From Aurelia coerulea (lineage: Eukaryota; Cnidaria; Scyphozoa; Semaeostomeae; Ulmaridae): DNA of 64,000 nucleotides. Location of the stretch: NCBI GenBank assembly GCA_039566865.1, contig CM076958.1:7168501-7232500 (forward strand), given 5' to 3'. The translations under genes were made by a program, and so were the position numbers. The notes under the pieces were generated by a model, which saw nothing but the letters and a program-made list of their open reading frames with translations, was not told the DNA's origin and made no database searches. Of the stretch, positions 41,201 to 53,200 are shown piece after piece. Positions within the stretch are counted from its first letter, which is position 1; each line of letters opens with the position of its first letter.

Positions 41201-44200
41201 ATCATACATTGATCCAATTTTCAAATTACAGAAAAAAGCAGTCAGAGCTATCTCATTTCAGCCTCGCATGTCTCCATCTCTTCCAATCTTCATTGACCTC
41301 AAACTCCTAAAAATTTCTGAGCTCTTTGAACTCCGACTCTTAACTTTTGTTTTTGATTCTGTTAATAAAACTTCACCAAGTTGCTTTCATGACTTTTTCT
41401 TATTCAGTTCATCTGTTCATCAGCACTCCACTAGACAGGCCAGTCAGGGTAATTTATTTTTGTCTCGAAAAAACAGTCTTCAATATGGTCTCAAGTCAAT
41501 TCGATATCTTGGTGCTAAACTTTGGAACACATTACCTGTAAAACTCAGAAATGCTCCATCAAAAATATCATTCAAAACAAAACTAAAAATTTACTTGCTA
41601 AACAAGGTCAACCGATGAATCTATTTGAAACCTGAACAATTGCTATCAATTTTTAAATAGGAAATGCACAACTTCTATTTTCAACTGATAGTATCTTAGG
41701 ATAGGGGGGGCTCTCTCCTCGATTAGTTTACCTATTGAGAGAGCTCCTCCTCTAAGTAATTCCCTGCATACAATTTATTTATTTAGCCCCTCTTTGTATT
41801 TGTATATTGTATTAATTTTCTGTATCATTGTGTTTATTTTCTGTAACAATTATCTTTGTAGTTTAGTTATTCGTATGTATAGTTAGGTTATAAATTGTAT
41901 GTAGTGGAATTTAAAATATAAAACTGAACTGAACTGATCTTTTTAAACCCCTTTTTCGCAAATTTCACAAGCAGAAAAATACCAAATATGGTTTTTTTTA
42001 TAGAGCAGAGCCAAGTACACTTCAAAAAAGTAGTTAGGTTTCTTATGCTCTGTATTGCAAGACGCATGTATCACATTGCAGGATGCAGTTCGGTATTGCA
42101 GGATACAAGTACAATGCAACTCTGGTGAATCAAATGACAGCTCCTTTCCCTGTCTTCTTTGCAAGGAAAATGTGGACTGGTTTACTGATGCTCTCCAATG
42201 TGATGGATGTGACAACTGGTTACACAAAAATAATGTATAAGAATGAGCAGTGATGAATACGAGAGACTTGCTGACCTAACAACAAGCTGGCTTTGCTGTT
42301 ATTGTGGCCTTATGAATATCAGTACTGATCTCTTTGATCAATCAACCATAGAGCTACACAACCAGTTTAATGAGCTGATTAACAGCAGCAGTGAATTTCC
42401 AAGTCTTGATGCAGCCCACATGGGCACCAATGCAATCATCTAGTCCAAAATCAGAACCTAAGCAAACATGGAAAAAGAACAAGAAAAACGCAAAGAAAAG
42501 ATAAATTATCACCTTGAATGTCAACTGTCAAAGTCTTCATGCAAAAAGGGAACAATTCCATCTTATGGTAAATCGTATCAAACCTGACGTAGTGATTGGT
42601 ACTAAATCTTGGCTGGAAGAAAGTGACACAGGTGCCTGTCTTCCCAACAACAGACTATGAGATCCTAAGAAGGGACAGGAAAACAGATGCACATGGAGGT
42701 GTCTTTTTAACGACAAAGAAAGACCTGATAGCTACAAGAGAAACAGACCCTGAGACTGATTGTGAACTGCTTTGGTGTAAACTTGAGATCCATGGGAGTA
42801 AGACATTAAATATTGGAGCTTACTATGAACCAAGTGAAAATAATAAGAAGAAGGTCCTAGAGCTACAGGCATCCCTACAAATGCTTGGGAAAAACCACGA
42901 CAATGTTATAATTGGTGGTGATTTCAATTTCCCTGGGTGGGACTACTGGAGAAATAAACAGTTAAAGACAAACTGCAATTACAGATTACTTCATTACAAA
43001 TTTGCAGAAATCCTCAATGATCATAGCATGGAACAAGTAGTTGAGGATTTAACAAGAGAGAAAAATGTATTAGACCTGTTCGCGACCAACATTCCATCTA
43101 AACTAAACCGAACTGAAGTAATACCAGATGTTTCAGATCACTGTGTGCCCCTAATGGAGCTTGATGTAAGCCCCTAAAAAGAAAACAAGCTCCAAGAAAA
43201 GTTTACCAATACAAACAGGCTGAATGGGATAGGATGTCAGATGAACTGAAAAGAAATTAAGAACGAAGAATCATCAAAGCTTGATTCACACAATATTGAT
43301 GATTTATGGAAAATTCTCAGAGATGGAATGAATGAAATTGTGAACAAACATGTACCCTCAAAGATGTTGAAGTCAAAGCATAAACTCCCATACATTACAC
43401 GTTCCATTGAAAAACTTATCAGGAAAAGAAATAGGATCTATGCTAGAAGAAAGAACATGCAAAGGACACTTGAACATTCCACTCATAATTATAATATATT
43501 AGATCATAATCACAAAGCACTTAAAAAGGACATCCAACAGAAACTGAGAAATGTTCATTGGTCTTATGCAGAAGATATCATAACACCACTCAAAAATGAG
43601 AATGATAAATCTGGTCTGAAAAAAATTCAGAGTTACATTAAGAAGATGCGGAGAGATTATCTTGGCATTGTATCGTTAAAATACAATGGCAAAATGGTTA
43701 CAGACCACAAAGAAAAAGCAGATGTTCCAAATAAGCAATTTGAGTCGGTCTTTGTAATGGAAAGACCTATTGAACCAGCTATGCAAAAAGTGTCAACCTT
43801 TCCTGACATGGATGATATAGTAATAAGTACGCTCGGTGTCTCAAAGTTACCAGAAAAATTGAAATCATATAAAGCATCTGGTCCTATGAAGCAACTTGAA
43901 GAAAACATTGCACCAATCCTTACAATGATTTATCAAAAGTCATACGAAACTGGCCAAATTCCCATGGATTGGAAAAGCGCAGAAGTAACACCAGTATTCA
44001 AAAAAGGGGGCAAGACTGCAGCTTGTAATTATCGTCCAATATCCCTGACATGCATTGCCTGCAAAATCATGGAACATATCTTGACAAGCCACATTATGAA
44101 ACATGCATCTAAAAATTAAAATGTTATATGAATTGCAACATGGATTTAGAGAGCTCTAATATACTTTTTCTTTAGTGGTGCATGTTTATTTAATACCTTA

Positions 44201-47200
44201 TCAAAAGCAGTTTCAAATGCCACATAGTCTGAATTTGAAGCATCCACATTGCCATCAGTCCGCAAGTCTTGGTTAAAACTAGTTTGGTCAAAATTTTTTG
44301 TAACACCGGTAATTTATGAGGGAGAGACCTTTCTTTGGAAAAGTGGTTCTCAATACGGTGACAATCATTTTATGAAAATACGATAACCCCGTTTCTATTG
44401 CCGTGGTGTGCTGCATAATTCGACTACGATTTGTCAAAATTAAATCAATACATCTTGGGTTATCTGTCTTATAACATGTAGGTTCATTTACTAAATTCTT
44501 CATGCTATAAGTATTCAGAAAGTTTCGTACATCTTCGTCTGTCTCTACAGCATTGAAATCTCCTAAGAACATGAAATTCTCATACTTCGAACTGTAGTGA
44601 TCTAAAGCTTTACCTACATTTTCGTAGAGAAACTGTTGCGATTGCGTTGGTGGTCGATGAACACTGAAAATAGTCCATTTTTTCTTCCTAAGGTTGATTT
44701 CAAAACTAACACATTCTATACCATCCTCAAATTTAAAGGATGTCAATAATCGTGAGGGGACATCACTTCTAACATAGACTAATAAGCCCCCTCCGTCGTG
44801 CTTTCTATCTAGCCTATAGGGAGCAGCAAATCCATCAATTAATAATTGTCCCTTTGGAAAAGAAGAATCGATTTTAGTTTCAGCAACCATCAAGATATCT
44901 ATGTTGGCTGCAATTATTTCTCTAAGAGCTTCAAATTTATTCCTAATAGAATTGATGTTTAAATACCTTATGATTACTCTACCTACATTCCTTAACCTTA
45001 GCAACTTTAATTTGGACCGAGCATCAGTATCATCAGGGAGGTCAACCTCAGAGGTTTCAGATGCAATTGCAGAAGCCTCTTGTTCCAAATCCGACACCTG
45101 ATTAGTTCCTAACGTGTTTACAGGCTCTATAGTATCCTGAACATGTCTTGATCTTGACTCTATACCGTTCCTAAGTCAATAATGGCCTAAGGCGTTCAAA
45201 AAATTATTTGCCAGGAGACGTGTTCCTTCTGCATTCAGATGTAGATTAGTTCATTGATTGGATCTATATTGTCATTGTTTACGAATCGTAATTCTTCACG
45301 TGCGCACAGCTCTTTCATCCTTCTATTTGTTATGCTGACTTTTGCATTCCAACGATCACCCCTGGGTACAATACTTGATACCATTACTGAATTCTGCTGC
45401 CCCAACACAGTACATATTGGGACAGCAGGATTCAAAGCTATTAATTGGCTTCCGACAAAGAACAGAGTTGATCAACATACATGTGTAAACATAATGAAAT
45501 TTTTCAAAGGAACAGCTCCAGCTTATACTGACGAAATATTGCACCCAATCGACCAAAGCCGAGTGACACGAAGGTCCAAGTTTAAATTGAACCTTCCTTT
45601 TCGCAAAAGCAACACTGGCCAAAAATGTTTGTCGTACTTGGGGCCAAAAATATGGAAAAGCCTATCTTCTAATCTAAAGTCCATAACTAATATCAACTCG
45701 TTTAAGCACAAAATCAAAGAAAATGTTTTCCAAAATATACCGAGAGAGGAAAACGACGTATATGTGTTCTACTAAAACCACAACCTCTCACACATTCAGG
45801 ATTCCGGCCTTTTTTGAAAAGCACATATTATATATATATATATTTTTTCCAACCATCTCTAAGGGGACCATTATGGAAATAAGGTCAACTCCATCTTTTA
45901 ATGCTATCCCTGCCACTATGATTAGGGGTGTTTCTTAATTTGTATTACATGTATTGTTATGTAAATTGCGTATTTTAATTACTCTGTACTATTTTAAATT
46001 GTAAATATTTTAATTTTGTGGTGAATCCAAACATACATACATACACACTGATATCATTTGTTCCACAGTGAAGCACGATTCGTTTTGGGTTCTTTTTCAT
46101 CGGAGGTATACAGTGACTATTCATGTGATCTGTTGTGGCTCCATTAAAAGCATGCACAAATATTTTCTCAGATCCTCCTGTTGCTTCACTCATCTTGTAT
46201 TCCATTATGTGTTTCACCATTGAGTCTCCTATCACCTCTGTACAATTTCGAACGGATGGTTTCCTCCCAAAAGGTAATCTTGTTGGTTTTCTTGCAAAAT
46301 TTGTTGAATCTCCTGCAGTATTTGCATTTGTATTGGCATTTGCTTGTGATGTTTTTGTCGCCGTTATGTTTGAAAAAGCAGAAATGCACCCTGATACCTG
46401 TTTCCTTTCTAAGCGTGGCTGTTGAATGTTGCCATTCACGCTTGTTTCCTGGGCCTCTGTGTTGTTATTACTTTCAACGATTCTTGCATATGTATCATCG
46501 ATAGTTGTTGCCAGTGGCATGAAACGATTGCTGGTATTTGATAAATAATTCCATGGGTCTTGAGGCAGAGGGCGTGCAACACTTCTCTTGGGTAATTGGA
46601 AACTGCTGTCATCTTTTCGAGATTCCTCTTCCTTTTCAAAGCTTTTGATCAGCAAATCTTTTCGCATGATATAATTCCTGAGGGGGTCGTTCTCTTTTCT
46701 CAGCAGCATTATCTCTTCTTTCAAATTCTTTTCAGTATTTCTATTTCTTAAAGTAATGTTTTCGTCAATGATTTTACGTAATGAGATTAATGTTTCTCGG
46801 AGTTGCACAAATTCCGAATATGGTGCTAATCCTGTGCTATTTCCCAGTGCAGCTTTTTTGTTAGTTTTTATCGATTCTTCCTTGGAGTCTCGCAAAAAAT
46901 ATGATGTATTTCCATCTTTGCCTCGATCTTCGATCTTACCATTTTGCTCTAAGCGTTGAATTGCATGTTCAATCTCCGAATGTTCGCAAGATATCCCCTC
47001 CTTTTGAATCTGCAATGAAATTTTCTCTAACGATGGTCTTTTCCCTTTCTTTCGTATTTGAGGTATAGCCTTGATGATTTCTGAATCCATTTCCGGACCA
47101 GACACCATCGATGATTCTCTTGTGCATGCATTAACTTCATCCATTGTGTTGCCAACTTGATGTCGAATTTAGGCCAACAAGGGCCTACACGTGCAACGCT

Positions 47201-50200
47201 GTTTTGTAGAAATTATGGTGAAAAAAAAGGCTCTGAAACTTCCAAAAAGTTAACCAAATAGTAGTAAATTCAAATCCAAATGAACAATGGTTGAGACCAC
47301 AGATAGTGCACTGAGAAGTCTTCCAACAAAGTTGTTTTTATTCATGCAAAACCTGTTGTGTACACCATTGAATAGAACCTTCACCAGCTTGTTATTATGA
47401 TACAGCTATTTGTTATTTTTGCTGATGACAGTGAAAACATCTGTTATGCTATGGAAATTGAACATTTCATTATGACTATTAGCAGTTCCTCTGCTGCTGA
47501 TCAATGAAATTGGAAGCAATAAATGAACAGTCTTTTGGAAATTTGTCTATTTCTCCTTCAAGAGTGCATGTAAACATTCGTCTGGCCAATGAAAGAATGC
47601 ATAATGTGAGGCACCATCCAAAAGTAGAAGTACATGGAGTCTAGGAGAACTTTTCAACAATGAACATTAATTAATTCCATCTGAATTTTTTTGTGATGAA
47701 TACTGCAGTTATGCTACTGCAAATGTCTTAAAAGTTCCACATTTGTCATATTTTTGCATTGTTTTCATTCAAAGGATTTACAGGCAACAGTGGGGGACAC
47801 TTTGCCAAATATTGGGGTGGGGCGAAGCTATATTATTTCAGTTAAAACGCATTTTTTATTTCTATTGTTTTGAACAAAAGGTCTTTGTTCTAACCAACAT
47901 TGAGGGGGTCGATCGCACCCGTTGCCCCCCCCCCTAGTACCGCCACTGACAGGCAATTGCATTATGGACAACATTCTGAGCTGCACTGACTTAACTACGT
48001 TAACAGCTAGTTGCTAAAGATTAAGTCACGAATCTTCAAAATCGGTCCAGTTTACAATTTATTGTGGCCTGCCAAACGTGCATAATTTGTTTTGGCGCAC
48101 CCGGTATTGCACCAAGATCTCTTTGACCAGCTCTCAGATATTGATGGTTTCGATGTTGCTGATGTAAATCCGAAAGAACTTTGTCCTTTACTCTTGTTTT
48201 TTGATCAAATTTCGATAAAGTTGCAAACAGAATCATATTAGAAACAACAATTTCCTTCATTAAAGCCTCGGCAAGGTTAAATAACTGTTGAAATATGAAC
48301 AGCAGCACCGCCTCTTTATTTCTTTCTACTTAATTTCTATTATTGTGTAACCTTCAGTTTGAAAAGTAAGTGGCACTCATGGTGAGGAATCGGTGACCTC
48401 GTGTCTTTCCTCGCCATGAATGTCAAAATTTAATGTTTTTGTAGTACGTATTTTTAATGATTGTTGTTTTTGATTGGTATAAAAAAAACTAAAACAAACC
48501 TTGGTGGGCTCTCCGGTTGGCGAATTTCAAATTAGTGGACTGTCTTGCATTTAATCTCAGCATAGAAAGCTGAAAGTAGCCAAGCTAGACTAATCATCGA
48601 TGATAAAGTTAAAGTAGGCTTACTTGGGGGCCATAGTATGATCTGCTCCTTCACCAACTTTCAAAAAAACTTCTTCTAATGTCGTAACTGATATTCCGAA
48701 ACTGCTGATACCAAGCCTCTCACCATCCTCTAGAAATACACAAGAGACAGCCGTTAGGACTGGAAGAATGTTCTGAACACAATCTTGAGCGTTCTTGGCG
48801 GTTAACATATTAAACAACAACAAATTGTAATGACTCTGATGGTCTACAAGGAAATTTATCCATGCTTTATCATTTCCAATGTTATAGGAGATTTTCTGCA
48901 AGGTCCCTTCATAAAACGTTAGAAAAAAGAGCGGAGAAAGATAATCAAAATTTCCTGGTTTCCAACAATTGCAATTGCAATAATTTCATGCGTATAAAAG
49001 CTTTGCTAGGAGAGGTCGGCCCGGTGATAAGCTTGAGCAAATACAAAATATGATCTCAAAATTTTAAAAAATTATTGAGGATGCAAAGCGACGGTACTTT
49101 CTAAAAGCTGGTAAAACCTTAGCAAATCTTGGAACAGGCCGCAAAACATGCTATGCTGGTCATTACTGAACACTACTCTAAACATTCCTATAATACCACC
49201 TCTCTTGGAAAATGGATATTCGTGATCGATTTTACCGAAAAGGCCCAAACATTTAATTACTACTTCATCCTTAGTGCACAACGATCGACACAGATAGCTA
49301 CATCCCGCAAAATATTCCAGTAAATGCTACACTACTGACCGAATTTCATCTGTCTAATGAATGTTGTTGTTGTTGTTGCTGTTGTTGATGTTGATTTATT
49401 TTGATTCAATATTTACATGGCTAACAATATGTCCAATATATACAACCATGAAGATGGACACATTGGATCAAATCTGGAAAAAACGAGTATCGATCGACGT
49501 GTTGAAGTCTTTAAATGATTCTTGCCCACCACTGCGAGAAATGTTTCAGCGTTTTAATCATGGCAAGGATACACGAGGAAACGGCTCACGTCTTATATTG
49601 CCAAGAGTTAAAACAGAAGCAGGAAGAAAAACGTTTGCCTTTCAAGGTGCACTAATTTTTAATGGATTGTCATCCGACCTTCAGAACGAATATTTCTTTG
49701 TAAACTTTAAACGCAAAATAGATAATCTAAGCTTTGCATGATAATCGTATAGTATTTTAGCTTTTAAATTTTTTACTTTGTCAACAGTTTCTTTAAACAG
49801 GACCCTTATTGATAGCAGTATTTTACTTGTACTGAAAAGGCGTATCCTGTATAAATATGTATTATTATCATTATTATTACTATTATATTAAAGTTAACTG
49901 ATCTAAATCAAATGAAATTGAAATGTATCCAAAGATTATTATTGAATAAAACTACAACTACTGCAGGCATTACATTTACATTTACAGCTCCCAGGCCAAG
50001 GACTTACAAGGACAGAGAAGCTGCTGTTTTAAGCCTTCGTTGGTAACCTATCGAATAACTCTGCATGTTCCAAGAATGACAAATTTGAAAACTTTAAGTA
50101 AAAAGGAGGGCACCATATTTTCCCAGGGGGAGGGGTCCCTCATAGGTTTGTGTAGTCAGTATGCCCAAGTCAATATTTGAGTAATATTTGGGGTTTCTGT

Positions 50201-53200
50201 AATTAAGATGCAAGTCTCAGTTGATGTCAGCCATGAAGAAACGGCTCGTATTTTCGATCAACGATGAACTTTACATGAGCACCACCCTGAACAGCTATTT
50301 ACAATATTTGAGTGTCTGCAAAATCATGCCTACCCCTCCCCCCCAAGCCCAGTGAAAACTTGTGAATACTATCAAAAATTAGTACTTCTAAGACTTTTGC
50401 AGGCATTTACAGGAAATCATCTCTCTTTCATAGTTCAAAGAGTTTTCAAGTCAAACCGATCAGTGTGTTGGTTGCACAAACCCGAAGTCAGTCACCTGAA
50501 AAACTTGTGGATTGGTGCAAAGCATTAACTTGCTGCATAAAGAAATGAAATGGCGAAGCTCCAGAGAAAGATCAGTAAACTGATTTATTTTGGCTAGCTA
50601 CTACGAGGATGGATGAAAAAGCCAACACATTTTAAAATGCCATGAATCCTAAGATGGCAAATGTTTTTTTTAACCCATATTCTTGAGTCAATTAACTCTT
50701 TGGTTCCAAGGTTTTGAACACAATAAAACGTCAATTCCCCCTCCTTTACATGATAAAAGACATTGACACCAAGACATATATGCGGCATTGTTGGATATAC
50801 GGCACAATTCATGCACCCAAAAAAAGAAATAAATTAAAGAACTTTTAGTGCTAAAAAGCAAAACATTTTAAGTGAAATTCAGGTTGTAGTAAATGTAACA
50901 TATCCTAATTTCTTAGATACAAAAACAATTTACATCTTCATAATCCCAGCCCTGCATTCAATGTTTAATGAATCAAATCATCTTATTTGAATAAATATCA
51001 TAAATACAAACAAAACCTGGTAAATGAAATTTGAAATATCTTTCACAGATAAACTACAAGGTAAGGATGAGAGTCTTGAGGATGAGAATTGAGAAGAATT
51101 GTTAGAGTTTGATGAGCAAATGGATGTTGATGATTGGGCTGATGATATGGATGATGATGATGGCAATGTGAATGATGTTCAGGATGTTATCAATAAGCAA
51201 GAAGATAACATTTGCCAAAGCATACTGAAATAACGATTAATCATAATTTACGGCCACTTTTAGTTTTCACAAAGGGGCATTCTCCAGAAAATCTCAGCCG
51301 ATATGATATTCAAATCCTGGATTTCTATCTACCAGTGATACAAAAGCTTAAGTTTTGACATTTGTTTTCTAACGACAAATCTAACACAGAGCTTCATGCT
51401 GAATGAAAGTGTATTGACCCGGTGCTTAGCTTAGATGAACTGCGCAAACAGCTATTTACTATATTTAAACGAATCAGGACCCTTCCTTGAGTGAGTACTC
51501 CCTTTGCATGTTGAAGTCAATCAAAAGCGTCCGCCTCGAACTAGTTCATGCCTTGCCTTTTGAAGCGACCAATGACTATCCATGAACCCACTCAGTCTTT
51601 ACTTTATGCTAGCCTTCTTAACGATTTATGTTTGCTGCTTTACTGTATTATATTTATTTACCTAACATGAACTGTATCGAAAAAAGTGAGCAATTAAAGC
51701 GATCCATGCGAGCTGGCACATATCGGTCGCTTTCATTATTTGTTCAAACTTTCATTTTCAATTTCAACGTTCTCTACTGCTTTCATTCCTATGTATTAAC
51801 CGAACTCAGAGGAAAAAAGTTCTATCATTCATGCAATTGCAGCAATAAAGGCTATTTTGAAAAAAATCCAGCTGCTAACAAGTAGAAAGAGTTGTGCTCT
51901 TAACACCAACAAAGCAATAAAACTCTGAAAGTTTAAACACATACTTTCTTCAAAGCAAGCAAACAGATCTTTGAATGTGTTTGCACTCTCATGATCAAGA
52001 ATATAAGATAATTCTGAGCCAATATTGCCAACTATCTTGGATGCTGGTATGATATCTCGAACGAGGTTCATGACCTCATTTTCTTCGAAGTTTGGCGCCT
52101 TTACGATTGTCATGTGGTATCCAACTCCATACCTTTGGAAGAATAGATAAAGTAATTAAACAGGCGGCGGGGAAGGGGGAATGCATTACTGCGAGGTTAG
52201 TAAACAAAATGCATAGACGTTGGAAAGCCTGAAGCTACATGTATAAACAAGTAAATTAAGTAAATATAAGTACTTTGATGCGAAAAATTGTCTATGCTCG
52301 AAATGTCGTGATTATTTCAATTCACACAAAAATGCTCATATTTTACTTTATTTACTTGTTTATCTCAAAAATATATACCAAAAACTCACAATGCTCCTCC
52401 CATAACCTACGCAATACAGAGACTGACTTGAGGTTACCAAAGAAAAAAATCAGCAAATGGGCAGAAATGTTTTTCTTTCCGGGGAGCTAAGCCGTGGATT
52501 AGCCTTCTAGCTGAGTCAAAGAAGGCATCCTCCCTTTATTAAAAAAAATTTCTATCAAGGTTAACTTTTCTTTCATTGTAAACATCGTATAAATATTGTA
52601 AATAGGTTTTTAGCTTGATGGTTTTTTATAATGTAGGTTTAATTTATTGTATATTGTAATTAAAAGTTTTTAGTTGAGGGCCCCTCGAAAATCAGCCTTT
52701 GCTGAAGGGCAACCCTCCTTAAATGAAATTAAATGACATGAAATGAGAAGGCATGGGACTTGAAATTTTACGTATTATCCCATTGACTGCACTTCGTAAA
52801 CTCCGTGAGTAAAAATCTGAAAATACAAAAAAATTGCAAATAATCCTAGAATCTAACTCAGGCTTTTTGCTGAATTAGGTCATGCATCTTCAAAATCACC
52901 CAGTATACGAGTTATCGTGGACTGCCAAAAGTGGCTAGTTTATTTTGGCACACATGGTATAACCATAATATGATATATCATGGTTATATATAATGCTAGA
53001 TACAACTGGTTGGGCATCGAAGATGATATACAGATATGGAATATTTCATACAATAATTTCTCAACAATTGTAAATAGATTTCTATTGATCTGTAGTGACA
53101 TAGTAGACCTTAATTAGCAAGAACGTTGCTATATCAGGTATCTACGAGCATACTTAAAATAAATTAATAATTTGGCTATATTGTATGTAAAATATTTTGT

